Shown here piece by piece: positions 26,108 through 35,390 of a DNA stretch of 62,153 nucleotides. Position 1 is the first letter of the stretch, and each line of letters begins with the position of its first letter. The notes under the pieces are model-generated. The model made no database searches, was not told the origin of the DNA, and saw only the letters and a program-made list of their open reading frames with translations. The stretch covers positions 1 to 62,153 of the forward strand of contig SUWC01000009.1 in assembly GCA_015061665.1 (NCBI GenBank), in the 5' to 3' direction. The stretch comes from Lentisphaerota bacterium (GTDB lineage Bacteria; Verrucomicrobiota; Kiritimatiellia; RFP12; UBA1067). The translations under genes were made by a program, and so were the position numbers.

Positions 26108-27382
26108 ATGGAAAAGTTCGAGTTGGAGCCGAAGCTTCGCGACGAGATTCGCGACCGAGTCTTCGGAGATGGTTTCATAAAGCTGGTGCAGTCCGTCCGC
26201 CGCGGCGGCTCGCAGTTCAAGATTTCAATGCGCCTCGTCGAGATTGGCGGCCAGACCAAGTTCCAGGCCGAGATGACCGACGATGGACAGGTCCAGGTGA
26301 AGAACCTCGACGCTGCGGCCGCAAGGGAGGGCCTTGAGGAGATCTTCGGACAGAAGGGCGCGCGCGAGCTGCACCTCATAACGACCAAAGGCGACCTGCA
26401 TGTTCGCGTGACGAAGAAGGGGCACGCCCTTGTATCCCGCTCCGCCGAGATGAACCGCACGGCGGTCGTCCATCAGCACGACCGCGTGAAGAACCTGCCG
26501 CTTACGGCCTTCGACGCGACCGCTTTCCTGCGCGTGTCCGGCATCGCCGACGGAGAGGGGCGCATCAAGGCGTCGATGCGCGGCAAGTACGACCAGGTGA
26601 ACGAGTTCCTCAAGGTCGTCAATGAGACGGTGGGCCCGTTCTCCGCGCAGCAGGGAAAGGATGGCTCCGCGCCGAGGAAGTTTGTCGCCGTTGACTGCGG
26701 CTGCGGCAAGGCGTACCTCACCGTCGCGCTCTACTGCTACCTTTCGGAAGTCCTGAAGTATCCCGACGTCAAGGTGATCGGCGTGGACAGAAGGGCGGAC
26801 GTCATTGCGGCGGCGAACAAGATGGCTGAGAGCCTCGACCTGACGGGGCGCGTCGTTTTCGTCGAGGCGGACCTGACGGACTTCGACCTTGCGTCCGTCT
26901 CCCCCGAAGGCGCAGACCTTGTCGTCTCGCTTCACGCATGCGACACGGCGACCGACGAGGCTCTTGCGCGCGGCGTCGAGTGGAAGGCCCGCTACATACT
27001 CAGCGCGCCGTGCTGCCAGCACGAGCTCCAGAAGCGCCTTGCGGAGCTGAGCGGACGCGCGAACGCGCCGTCAGCGCCCTTTGCCGGCCTCCTGCGCCAG
27101 TCGATTCTGCGCGAGCGGCTGTGCGACATCCTGACGGACTCCTTCCGTGCGCTCATCCTGCGCATCCTCGGGTTCAAGGTTCAGGTCGTCGAGTTCGTGT
27201 CAAGCGAGGCGACTGCGCGGAACATCATGCTCAAGTGCGAGTACTGCGTGAAGGCCGGGCAGCCGGGCCCGACAAGCGAATACCTGGAGCTTCGCGACTT
27301 CTGGGGCGCCGTCCCGTGGCTTGAGACGCGCCTTTCGGAGAAGCTTGGCCGGTATCTTGACCGTTTCGAGCAGTCCAAATGA
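26108..27382 (+). CDS. Class I SAM-dependent methyltransferase (Methyltransf_32 type)
   Basis: A 424-residue protein. Its C-terminal half holds a Rossmann methyltransferase core of the Methyltransf_32 kind: VAVDCGCGKAYLTVAL at about residue 195 (SAM-binding loop), IGVDRR (acidic loop), FVEADLTDF and VVSLHACDTATDEAL at about 275, then SAPCCQHEL. The N-terminal 150 residues form a separate mixed alpha/beta domain without a clear family. This family includes RNA and protein methyltransferases; the substrate here is unknown. It starts 25 bp after the HlyD gene and overlaps epmA by ATGA, suggesting one operon that links it to translation factor modification. Confidence 0.8.
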   Translation: MEKFELEPKLRDEIRDRVFGDGFIKLVQSVRRGGSQFKISMRLVEIGGQTKFQAEMTDDGQVQVKNLDAAAAREGLEEIFGQKGARELHLITTKGDLHVRVTKKGHALVSRSAEMNRTAVVHQHDRVKNLPLTAFDATAFLRVSGIADGEGRIKASMRGKYDQVNEFLKVVNETVGPFSAQQGKDGSAPRKFVAVDCGCGKAYLTVALYCYLSEVLKYPDVKVIGVDRRADVIAAANKMAESLDLTGRVVFVEADLTDFDLASVSPEGADLVVSLHACDTATDEALARGVEWKARYILSAPCCQHELQKRLAELSGRANAPSAPFAGLLRQSILRERLCDILTDSFRALILRILGFKVQVVEFVSSEATARNIMLKCEYCVKAGQPGPTSEYLELRDFWGAVPWLETRLSEKLGRYLDRFEQSK

Positions 27383-28209
27383 ACATTGACGCGATCGTCG
27401 GCCGCACGCGCATAATCAGGGGCATACGCAAGTTCTTCGACGAAGCTGGGTTCGTCGAGGTCGATACCGCTGTCAGGCTCGAGGCGCCTGCCCCCGAGTG
27501 CAACATCGACTGTCCGCCGGTTTCCACGGGCGGCTTTCTGCGCGCCTCGCCAGAGCTCCAGATGAAGAAACTGCTTGCGGCCGGCATGGAGCGCATCTAC
27601 CAGATCGGGCCGTGCTTCCGCGATGGCGAGCGCGGAGCGCGCCACAACCCGGAGTTCACGATGCTCGAGTGGTACAGGCGCGGCGCGACCTACCGCGACA
27701 TAGCGGACGACATGCGCGGGCTTCTCGCGTCGCTTGGCGTGGACTGCGCGCCCGTCACGATGTCCGTCCGCGACGCGTACCTTCGCTTTGCCGGATGGGA
27801 CCCGTGGGAGCGTCCCGACCACGACAGGTTCGACGTCGACATGGCGACAAAGATAGAGCCGGCCCTGAAGACGATGGGAGGCGTTTTCCTTACGGACTAT
27901 CCGCCCGACTGCGCGAGCCTTGCGATAGTGCGCGATGGTGTGGCCGAGCGCTGGGAGTTCTACCTTGACGGCGTTGAGCTCGCCAACTGCTTCACGGAGC
28001 TGTGCGATCCCGCGGAGCAGCTGCGCCGTTTCAGGCGCGAGGGGGATGAGCGTTCGCGTCTTGGGGAGAGCGACTATCCGATCGACATGGACTTCATTGA
28101 GTGCATCGGGAAAATCGGCTCGGCGTCGGGTGTTGCGCTTGGCGTGGACAGGCTTGTTATGTCCATGCTTGGCGTTAAGACCATCTCCGACGCTCGCGCC
28201 CCGCTCTGA
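27379..28209 (+). CDS. epmA: EF-P beta-lysine ligase (EpmA/GenX)
   Basis: A 276-residue class II lysyl-tRNA synthetase-like protein without an anticodon-binding domain, as expected for EpmA, which attaches (R)-beta-lysine to elongation factor P. Motifs: motif 2 in GPCFRDGERGARHNPEFTMLEWYR, the helix with YRDIADDM, the amino acid pocket ELANCFTEL and motif 3 in GVALGVDRLVM. The length matches EpmA (about 325 in E. coli is longer; short forms of 270-290 are known). Neither efp nor epmB is in the window. It overlaps the methyltransferase gene by 4 bp. Confidence 0.88.
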   Translation: MNIDAIVGRTRIIRGIRKFFDEAGFVEVDTAVRLEAPAPECNIDCPPVSTGGFLRASPELQMKKLLAAGMERIYQIGPCFRDGERGARHNPEFTMLEWYRRGATYRDIADDMRGLLASLGVDCAPVTMSVRDAYLRFAGWDPWERPDHDRFDVDMATKIEPALKTMGGVFLTDYPPDCASLAIVRDGVAERWEFYLDGVELANCFTELCDPAEQLRRFRREGDERSRLGESDYPIDMDFIECIGKIGSASGVALGVDRLVMSMLGVKTISDARAPL

Positions 28210-28268
28210 TCGCCTGGTCGCCAAACCGCCCGATTTTCAATCTTCGCGGTTATGCATCGCGATTTTAT

Positions 28269-28276
28269 GATATAAT
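28269..28276 (+). promoter_or_regulatory. Extended -10 promoter of the ROK gene
   Basis: TTTATGATATAAT, with TATAAT at 28271-28276, carries the TGNTATAAT pattern seen at several other promoters here. A short hairpin (TCGCG...CGCGA, 28244-28262) followed by TTTT lies directly upstream and could end transcription of epmA. The ATG at 28323 has a good GGAG site 8 bases upstream. Confidence 0.65.
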
Positions 28277-28322
28277 AGGTGCATAAGCCCCAAAGGCAAA
28301 CATCAAAAAAGGAGACAAAACC

Positions 28323-29753
28323 ATGGCCTGTAAATGCGGCAGCAACTGTGAATGCAACGAGTTCTTCGCGCCTCTTGAGGCGCTTGACATGATATCGTCT
28401 CACATCGATTCGCGTCCGGACAAGGTTGCGATCGCGTGGGAGCGCGAGGATGGCAAGGTGTATCGCTACGACCTGGAGATCCCGTCGTCGCTCAAGCCGT
28501 CCGCCGTCAAGTTCGTCTCCTACGTCGTCGAGCGCATAGCCAAGTTCATCGTCTGGTCCGCCGGCGGCTGGAAGCTCTATCTCGCCGGTCCCGAGAAGAT
28601 CGTCAAGCCCGTTGCCAAGGCGTACACCAAGAAGGGCGCGCGTGCGTTTGACTACGACTTCTTCTCGTCCATCTACGGTCGCCCCGTCGAGGCCGTGATC
28701 GTCCCGTACAAGAAGATGCCTGAGACGAACGAAACGCTCCAGAAGGTCAAGACGGTCGCGGACGGATGCCGCATCGGCTTCGACCTCGGCGCTTCCGACT
28801 TCAAGATTTCGGCCCTCAAGAACGGCGACGTCGTCTTCTCGAAGGAGTTCCCCTGGGATCCGCGCAACAACCCCGATCCCGAGTACCACTACAACATGCT
28901 CACGGCCGGCCTCAAGGAGGCTGCGGCTTCGCTTCCCCGCGTCGACGCGATCGGCGGCTCCACAGCCGGAACCCTCGTCGGGCAGAAGATGGGCATCGCC
29001 TCCCTCTTCCGCGCCGTCAAGGAGCAGAACCCCTCCAAGTTCGAGACCGCCCAGAACATGTTCTTCCGCATAGAGAAGGACTGGGGGGTTCCGTTCGCGA
29101 TCTACAATGACGGCGACGTCACCGCTCTCGCCGGCATGATCACGATGGGCAAGAAGGGCATCCTCGGCGTTGCGATGGGCTCTTCCGAGGCCGTCGGCTA
29201 TGTCGATCCCGACGGCGCGATGACGGGCCGCATCAGCGAGCTTGCGTTCGCCCCTGTCGACTTCAATCCGAACGCCCCGAAGGACGAGTGGTCCGGCGAT
29301 GCAGGCGTGGGCGCGATGGCGTTCTCGCAGCAGGCCGTCAACTGGCTCGCCGAGAAGTACGGCTTCAAGTTCCCGAAGGCGATGAAGCTTCCCGAGAGGC
29401 TCAAGGTCGTTCAGGCAGCGATGGAGAAGGGCGACGAGAAGGCGCTCAAGGTCTACATCCAGATCGGACGCTTCCTTGCGCACGCAATCCCGTGGTACAA
29501 CGAGTTCTACGACTACGAGAACATGATGATCCTCGGCCGCGTCACGTCCGGTCTCGGCGGATCCGTCATCCTCGAGACGGCAAAGGCGATGCTCAAGGAC
29601 ATCTACCCCGCGCACGCCGAGCGCATCGACATCTTCATGCCCGACGAGAAGGCGCGCCGCCTCGGACAGTCCGTCGCCGCCGCGCAGATTCCCGTCATCG
29701 CGAAGAAGGCCGCCTGCAAGCGCTGCAAGACAGCCAAGAAGGGGTCGAAATGA
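28323..29753 (+). CDS. ROK-family sugar kinase-like protein with Cys clusters at both ends
   Basis: A 476-residue protein. The core has the ASKHA/ROK pattern: phosphate-1 loop GFDLGASDFKIS (about residues 152-163), IGGSTAGTLVG, NDGDVTALAGM and LGVAMGSSEAVGY. The canonical zinc motif of ROK kinases (CxCGxxGCxE) is missing from its usual position. Instead a Cys cluster is at the very N-terminus (residues 3, 5, 9, 11: CKCGSNCEC) and a second short one near the C-terminus (CKRC). A 130-residue N-terminal domain precedes the kinase core. The family phosphorylates glucose, N-acetylglucosamine or similar, or acts as a regulator. The next gene, overlapping by ATGA, is a NahK-like kinase, which suggests amino-sugar or hexose salvage. 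Confidence 0.8.
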   Translation: MACKCGSNCECNEFFAPLEALDMISSHIDSRPDKVAIAWEREDGKVYRYDLEIPSSLKPSAVKFVSYVVERIAKFIVWSAGGWKLYLAGPEKIVKPVAKAYTKKGARAFDYDFFSSIYGRPVEAVIVPYKKMPETNETLQKVKTVADGCRIGFDLGASDFKISALKNGDVVFSKEFPWDPRNNPDPEYHYNMLTAGLKEAAASLPRVDAIGGSTAGTLVGQKMGIASLFRAVKEQNPSKFETAQNMFFRIEKDWGVPFAIYNDGDVTALAGMITMGKKGILGVAMGSSEAVGYVDPDGAMTGRISELAFAPVDFNPNAPKDEWSGDAGVGAMAFSQQAVNWLAEKYGFKFPKAMKLPERLKVVQAAMEKGDEKALKVYIQIGRFLAHAIPWYNEFYDYENMMILGRVTSGLGGSVILETAKAMLKDIYPAHAERIDIFMPDEKARRLGQSVAAAQIPVIAKKAACKRCKTAKKGSK

Positions 29754-30784
29754 GCAACCGCGTCTATTCGCAGGAAGATCTGGCCGCCGCCCTCGCTTCA
29801 ATGGGGGTGACGGACCAGACTGACGTCTCGCGCTACGGTTCGGGCCACATCAACGACACGTTCAAGGTCGAGACGAAGCGTGGCGTGCGCTACATCCTCC
29901 AGCGCGTCAACACCGACATCTTCCCGCAGGAGATGCTTAAGGAGAACATCGTACGCGTCACCCGTTTCCTCGCCGACAAGGGCGTGAAGTCCCTCGTCGT
30001 CGTCGGCTACGAGAATCCGTGGCGTCTCTACGAGTTCCTTGAGGGCTACACGTCCGTCGACCTCGTCACGAACCCGAAGGAGGCCGAGCTTGTCGCAGGC
30101 GCCTTCGCGAAGTTCCAGAACGACCTCGCCGACATGCCCCCGCCGCGCCTTGGGGACATCATTCCCAAGTTCCACAACACGGTGGACAGGATCCGCCTCC
30201 TCGACGAGGCAGCCGCGAAGGATGTCGTTGGCCGCAAGGCCAAGGTCGCGAAGGAGCTCGCCTTCGTCGACGCGCGTCGCGCGGAGGCGTCGAAGATCGT
30301 CGACATGATGCAGCGCGGCGACATTCCCGAGCGCATCACGCACAACGACACAAAGATCAACAACGTCATGCTCGCGGCAGACGGCACAAACGTTGTCATC
30401 GACCTTGACACAACGATGCCAGGCTCCGCCCTCTACGACTTCGGCGACATGGTCCGCACCTCGTCCGCCGCAGCCGCCGAGGATGAGAAGGACCTCTCGA
30501 AGGTGTATTCCAAGAAGGAGTACTTCGAGGCGCTCGTCAAGGGATACCTCGCGCAGGCGAAGTTCCTGAACGAGGCCGAGCGCGCGAACCTTGCGTTCGC
30601 AGGGCGTCTCATCACGCTGACGATCGGCATCAGGTTCCTGACGGACTACCTTTCCGGGGACACGTACTTCCGGACCGCATACGACGAGCACAACCTTGTG
30701 CGTTGCCATACGCAGTTCAAGATGGTCGAGTCAATGGAGGCGCAGGCCGCAGAGTACGAGGCAATTGTGAAGAAATATTCGTAA
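29750..30784 (+). CDS. NahK-like aminoglycoside phosphotransferase-fold sugar kinase
   Basis: 344 residues starting at ATG 29750, overlapping the ROK stop by 4 bases (a longer upstream reading is a shadow of the ROK gene). It has the choline/aminoglycoside kinase fold of N-acetylhexosamine 1-kinases: GSGHINDTFKVE, YILQRVNTDIFP, the catalytic loop THNDTKINNVML (Asp and Asn) and the metal site VIDLDTTMPGSALYDFGDMVR. Close relatives phosphorylate C1 of N-acetylhexosamines, so GlcNAc/GalNAc is the likely substrate. Paired with the ROK protein it may salvage cell-wall or host-glycan sugars; nagB lies elsewhere in the window. Confidence 0.83.
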   Translation: MSNRVYSQEDLAAALASMGVTDQTDVSRYGSGHINDTFKVETKRGVRYILQRVNTDIFPQEMLKENIVRVTRFLADKGVKSLVVVGYENPWRLYEFLEGYTSVDLVTNPKEAELVAGAFAKFQNDLADMPPPRLGDIIPKFHNTVDRIRLLDEAAAKDVVGRKAKVAKELAFVDARRAEASKIVDMMQRGDIPERITHNDTKINNVMLAADGTNVVIDLDTTMPGSALYDFGDMVRTSSAAAAEDEKDLSKVYSKKEYFEALVKGYLAQAKFLNEAERANLAFAGRLITLTIGIRFLTDYLSGDTYFRTAYDEHNLVRCHTQFKMVESMEAQAAEYEAIVKKYS

Positions 30785-30803
30785 AGATGTTCAGTTGGAC
30801 AAA

Positions 30804-33104
30804 ATGAAAAACAGGAAACTGATAGTAGCCCTTGTCGCCGCCCTTGCGGCGACGGGGCTTTTCGCCGCTCATGGCACCATTCCGGCGTACCCGAACTTCG
30901 ACCTCCCTCGGACGGAGGAGATGATGTTCCTCGTCCTTCAGATCGGCGTGATCATATTCGCCGCGAAGGTCGGCGGATGGTGCGCGACGCTTCTGAAGAT
31001 GCCGTCCATCCTCGGCGAACTCGCAGCTGGCATCGCCATAGGCCCGTGGGCGCTGGGCGGAATCGGATTCCTGCCTGACTGCTTCGGCGGAATTTTCGCC
31101 GACGGGCTCTTCCACGGCGCAGCGCTGACCCGCATGAAGGAAGCCGGTCAGATGTTCGACGCCACGACGCCGGAGCTCTACGGCATCGCCACCCTTGCTT
31201 CCATAATCCTCCTCTTTCTTTCCGGGCTCGAGACGAACCTCAGGATGTTCCTCAAATACTCCTTCGTCGGATCGCTTGTCGGCGTCGGAGGAGTTGTAGT
31301 CTCGTTCCTGTTCGGCGACATCTGCGCTGTCTGGCTGCTTCCTCGGTTCTTCGAGGGGTTTGCCTATCTCAAGGACCTTCCGCTCGCCCAGGCGCTCACC
31401 AAGGAGGCTCCGCTCTACATGGGCATAATGTCCACCGCGACCTCCGTCGGCATCACAGCGCGCATCCTCTCCGAGAAGAAGAAGATGGACAGCGAGGAGG
31501 GCACGACGATCATGGCCGGCGCGGTAATCGACGACGTGCTGGGACTCATCGTCCTCGCCATCGGCAACGGCATCATTGCGGCCACCCACAAGTCTACGGG
31601 AGGAGACGCCGCCGGGCTTGACTGGGGCGAGATCGGACTTGTCGCGCTCAAGGCCTTCGGCGTCTGGCTCGGTGCGACTGCGGTCGGCGTTCTTGCCGCG
31701 CGCTATATCTCTCGCACTCTCAAGTTCCTTTTCAAGAGCCCGGTGATCATCGCCACCATGGCGTTCGGCCTTGCGCTCGTTCTCGCCGGCTTCTTCGAGA
31801 TGATGGGACTTGCCATGATCATAGGAGCCTACGTCATGGGACTCGCCCTGTCGCGAACCGACCTCAAGCATCCAATCCAGGAGATGCTCACGCCGGTCTA
31901 TACGTTCCTCGTACCGATATTCTTCTGCGCAATGGGAATGATGGTCGATGTCAGCGCGCTCTGCTCTAAGCCGGTCCTGTACTTCGGCGCGATCTACACC
32001 GCGCTCGCCATTGCGGCAAAGGTGCTTGGCTGCATGATACCCTCCTTGTGCTGCGGCTTCAACGTGCTGGGCGGACTCCGCGTCGGCGCTGGCATGGTTC
32101 CACGCGGCGAAGTGGCCTTGATCATCGCCGGCATCGGACTTTCCGCCGGATACCTCACGCAGGAGATATTCGGCATCGGCATCATGATGACCCTCGTCAC
32201 GACCCTCGTGGCGCCTCCGGCGCTCGTCGCTCTCTTCACTCCGAAGTGCAAGGGAGTCCGCCACCCCAAGCCGTCCCAGGTCGATTCCCGAGAAGTCTCC
32301 TTCGAGCTTTCCGGCAGCGACGTGGCGCAGCTTGTCATCGCCAAGCTGCTCGACGAGTTCCGCAACGAGGGCTTCTTCACGACGTGCCTTTCGCAGCAGG
32401 ACAACATCTGGGAGATAGCAATGGACGACATCGAGCTGTCCATCCGCCGCAAGGACTCCAAGATTCAGTTCAGCTGCACGCCTGCAGAGGAGGCAATCGT
32501 GATGACCGCGTGGATGGAGGTCGCCTCCCAGATGAACGACCTTGCGAAGTCCATCGCAAAGCCCATCCGCAAGGAAGACCTTGACAAGATGATCGTGTCG
32601 ACCGAGGCAGCGAAGCGCGGACACGAGGGTGTAGGTCGGTACCTGCAGGGTTTCGTCATGCTGCCGAAGTTCAAGGCTTCGACGAAGCAGGAGGCGTTCG
32701 AGAAGATGATTGCGGAGATAGCCGCGCAGTGTCCAAACCACCTGAAGGACACCAAGGCCGCCACAGCCGCCGTCATGAGGCGCGAGGCGTCGATGCCAAC
32801 CGGCCTCGACCGCGGCATAGCGGTGCCACACGGACGCGATGCCTGCGTAAAGGGAATCGTCGGAGCTGTTGCGATCGTTGACGACACGGACAGCCCCGCC
32901 GGTGGAATCTCCGACTACGAGACGATTGACAAGAGCCCCGTCAAGGTCGTCGTCCTTACACTTGCGAACGATGCGGCGCAGACGCCGTACCTCAAGCTCA
33001 TGAGTTTCATATCCCGCGCGCTGCGTGCAGGAAACGGAGCCGAGGAGCTCGCAAAGTGCACGACGGCGGACGAGATGCGCAAGTTCTTCAGAAAGGCCCG
33101 TTAG
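30804..33104 (+). CDS. CPA2-family cation:proton antiporter fused to a PTS EIIA domain
   Basis: 766 residues from ATG 30804, chosen over TTG 30795 since it gives a normal leader (MKNRKLIVALVAALAATGLFA). About a dozen membrane segments (residues 30-430) match Na+/H+ exchangers of the CPA2 family, with motifs like GELAAGIAIGPWALGG, SGLETNL and IDDVLGLIVLAIG. The C-terminal part (about 600-760) is an EIIA-type PTS domain: the phosphorylatable His is at 676 in DRGIAVPHGRD. The EIIA part probably lets the PTS phosphorylation state regulate ion transport. It starts 20 bp after the kinase gene. The middle section (residues 430-600) is a soluble linker. Confidence 0.87.
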   Translation: MKNRKLIVALVAALAATGLFAAHGTIPAYPNFDLPRTEEMMFLVLQIGVIIFAAKVGGWCATLLKMPSILGELAAGIAIGPWALGGIGFLPDCFGGIFADGLFHGAALTRMKEAGQMFDATTPELYGIATLASIILLFLSGLETNLRMFLKYSFVGSLVGVGGVVVSFLFGDICAVWLLPRFFEGFAYLKDLPLAQALTKEAPLYMGIMSTATSVGITARILSEKKKMDSEEGTTIMAGAVIDDVLGLIVLAIGNGIIAATHKSTGGDAAGLDWGEIGLVALKAFGVWLGATAVGVLAARYISRTLKFLFKSPVIIATMAFGLALVLAGFFEMMGLAMIIGAYVMGLALSRTDLKHPIQEMLTPVYTFLVPIFFCAMGMMVDVSALCSKPVLYFGAIYTALAIAAKVLGCMIPSLCCGFNVLGGLRVGAGMVPRGEVALIIAGIGLSAGYLTQEIFGIGIMMTLVTTLVAPPALVALFTPKCKGVRHPKPSQVDSREVSFELSGSDVAQLVIAKLLDEFRNEGFFTTCLSQQDNIWEIAMDDIELSIRRKDSKIQFSCTPAEEAIVMTAWMEVASQMNDLAKSIAKPIRKEDLDKMIVSTEAAKRGHEGVGRYLQGFVMLPKFKASTKQEAFEKMIAEIAAQCPNHLKDTKAATAAVMRREASMPTGLDRGIAVPHGRDACVKGIVGAVAIVDDTDSPAGGISDYETIDKSPVKVVVLTLANDAAQTPYLKLMSFISRALRAGNGAEELAKCTTADEMRKFFRKAR

Positions 33105-33133
33105 CGTGTAGCGCATAGCGAAAGGGGGTCGGC

Positions 33134-35338
33134 ATGGCGGGAAGTGGCCATATAGGGAAAATCATTCTCCTCATGTTCGGCGGCGGGTTTCTTTCCGTGG
33201 TCGTGCTTGTCGGATGGTTTCTCCTCAAGGCCGACCCGCCTGTTCAGCGCATCGACATAGATGGCTATAAGCCGTCCCCCGAGTTCGCATCGACCTACGC
33301 AGTCCTGAAAAAGGCAGCCAAGGCCTCGGAGCCGTCGGATTTCAACCTGGAGCGCACATTCAGGGTTATCCGCTCTCTCGACATCGCGGAGAAGGGCTGC
33401 GCCGACTGGATGTCGTTTCTAAAGTACTTGAAGAGGCTGGACTACAGGGGAGTGCCTGCCGAGGTCGTGGATGCGCAGTCAAAGCTGCTTCCCATTCTCG
33501 ACCGGATTCGAGAGATCGAGGCCGATTTCGACGAAAATTCCGGCGGAATGGCCGTCCTGAAAGCTGTCAAGGCTGGCGCTGACGTTGCCATTGACAATGT
33601 CGACGAGGGTGCTTTGAAGAACATCTTGTCTGCTTCCACCCCTCCCGCCGGCGCTTTGCGCGCGATAAACATTGCCCAGAAAAGCCTTGGCCCCGCGCTT
33701 GAAAACTACAAGGCCACGGGCTTGAAACGCAGACAGATTGAGGGTCAGCTGAAGGAAGTCCAGTTCGCGTATTTGAAGTTCCTGGCAAACTACGTCCCGA
33801 TCAGGATCAAGTACGAGAAGGAATGGGACGAACTGTGCCTCGTGAAGGACAAGATGCACATACAGATCGGCGCTGCGAACTGGGAGTCGGCGGCAAAGAC
33901 CGCGAGGGCGATTATGGTCAAGTACCCCTACGACCGCGAAAGCGCCGTGCTGTGCGCGCTTGCGCTTTCGCGCATGGCGCTGGCTGACGCGAGGGCGAAG
34001 TCCGATAAGGATTACCTCGCGCCGCTTTTGAAGGGGAACAACTTCATGAAGGACATTGCCGAGATCGTAAAGGTTCCGGCCACGCTCGTTCCCGAACACG
34101 ACCCCCGCATCGTCGAAGCTGGGCAGATACTCGTGAAATACGTCAACGACCACCCAGATTCCACTGCACCCGCTCTGATAGTAGGCGGCCTGATCAAGTC
34201 CATGGTTGGCGACATGCGCAGCGCAATGGAGTTTCTTGACCAGGCGTCGGACAGATACACGTCCGATGCTGTAAAGCTTGGCGACATGCTTGAATCCTAT
34301 GCCTATCGCCCATATCTGGCGAAGACGGCTGAAGGACAGCGCCTCCTGCTCTTGCATCGTTCGTTTTGCGAAGGTTTCGGCGCCTTCAGTCCGAACCTCG
34401 AGAAGGCGTTTGTCTACGAGCGCGCAGGCGAGTTCAAGAAGGCGCAGGAGGTGGTGTTCAACCATTTCTTCGGAAGGTCGAGCCAGGGTTCGGTCCACAC
34501 GCTAGTTGCCGACATGGATTTCTGCGAGCAGAATCTCTCAAAGGGCTTCAAGGGCCTTCTGATGGAGCATTCCTACCTGGACGTCGAGTTTGAGCAGGTG
34601 CGCAACGCAAAGACGCTTGGCATTACGACCAAGGACGGCGTGATCCAGGTTTCGCTTCGCAACAGAGCGGACGTCGAGCTTAGCAACGTCCGTCTGTTCC
34701 TTTGCGTGCAGTTCGCCGAGATGTACAAGGGCGAGTACGACATACTCAAGGTAGGGTCTTCTGGCGTCTTGCACGCGGGCGAGAGGTGCGAGTTTCCCGT
34801 GACGGACCTTGGACGAGACGACAAGGAGTTCAAGGATATCGCCAACGTTAGGGCTATTGTGATGACGGACGACAAGATATGCTGGGTCGACACTGTCCGC
34901 GCGAAACGCGCCCACGCGATCAACGTCGCCTCCGGCGCAGACAGGCTGGAGCATCCGTTCACCGTTTCTGAGTACCTCTCTGCTTTCGGTCTAAGCGTTG
35001 CAAAGATCGCCAGCCTGGCGCGCGAGTCGCCAGTCCTTTTTGAGAGCAAGATGTGGCCAAAGTCCGACGTGCTCGAGATTTCGCTTCCGCGAATCTTCGC
35101 AGCGCTTGATCCGGTCTTCACAATCGGGGAAATCGGCACGGACGGATGCATCTACCCTGAAGAGGACCGCGTTGGGGGAACACAGATAACGCTTCGCTTC
35201 CCGGTGAACCTCAAGGACTCAGAGACCTGCGATCTTTGCGTCAACAGCGACTACTGCAGCTTCCGAATAACGCTCAAACGCGAAGGCAAGAACGTCAGCA
35301 TATCGGGCGTTTCTCACCTTGAGCCTCTGAAAAAGTAG
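33134..35338 (+). CDS. Membrane-anchored protein with TPR-like helical region, function unknown
   Basis: A 734-residue protein with a strong GGGGG ribosome binding site and one N-terminal membrane segment (residues 8-30). The region about 200-480 is helical, with TPR/Sel1-like spacing (CALALSRMALADARAK, GLIKSMVGDMRSAMEFLDQASDRY, YERAGEFKKAQEVVF). The rest is mixed, and the C-terminal 250 residues are rich in beta-strand patterns (GVIQVSLRNRADVELSNVRLFL). No enzyme motif was recognised. It follows the antiporter gene by 29 bp and faces the convergent M16 gene. TPR-type regions usually mediate protein-protein contact; here the partner is unknown. Confidence 0.6.
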   Translation: MAGSGHIGKIILLMFGGGFLSVVVLVGWFLLKADPPVQRIDIDGYKPSPEFASTYAVLKKAAKASEPSDFNLERTFRVIRSLDIAEKGCADWMSFLKYLKRLDYRGVPAEVVDAQSKLLPILDRIREIEADFDENSGGMAVLKAVKAGADVAIDNVDEGALKNILSASTPPAGALRAINIAQKSLGPALENYKATGLKRRQIEGQLKEVQFAYLKFLANYVPIRIKYEKEWDELCLVKDKMHIQIGAANWESAAKTARAIMVKYPYDRESAVLCALALSRMALADARAKSDKDYLAPLLKGNNFMKDIAEIVKVPATLVPEHDPRIVEAGQILVKYVNDHPDSTAPALIVGGLIKSMVGDMRSAMEFLDQASDRYTSDAVKLGDMLESYAYRPYLAKTAEGQRLLLLHRSFCEGFGAFSPNLEKAFVYERAGEFKKAQEVVFNHFFGRSSQGSVHTLVADMDFCEQNLSKGFKGLLMEHSYLDVEFEQVRNAKTLGITTKDGVIQVSLRNRADVELSNVRLFLCVQFAEMYKGEYDILKVGSSGVLHAGERCEFPVTDLGRDDKEFKDIANVRAIVMTDDKICWVDTVRAKRAHAINVASGADRLEHPFTVSEYLSAFGLSVAKIASLARESPVLFESKMWPKSDVLEISLPRIFAALDPVFTIGEIGTDGCIYPEEDRVGGTQITLRFPVNLKDSETCDLCVNSDYCSFRITLKREGKNVSISGVSHLEPLKK

Positions 35339-35344
35339 GGTTCT

Positions 35345-35390
35345 GGAGCCTTCCTGCTCCAACCTTGCGATGGCCTCACGTCGGGGTTGG
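35345..35390. terminator. Hairpin between convergent genes
   Basis: GGAGC-cttcct-GCTCC (35345-35360) forms a short stem and CCAACC (35359-35364) can pair with GGTTGG (35385-35390). There is no clear T-run, so this may be a Rho-dependent or weak terminator serving both genes. Confidence 0.3.
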
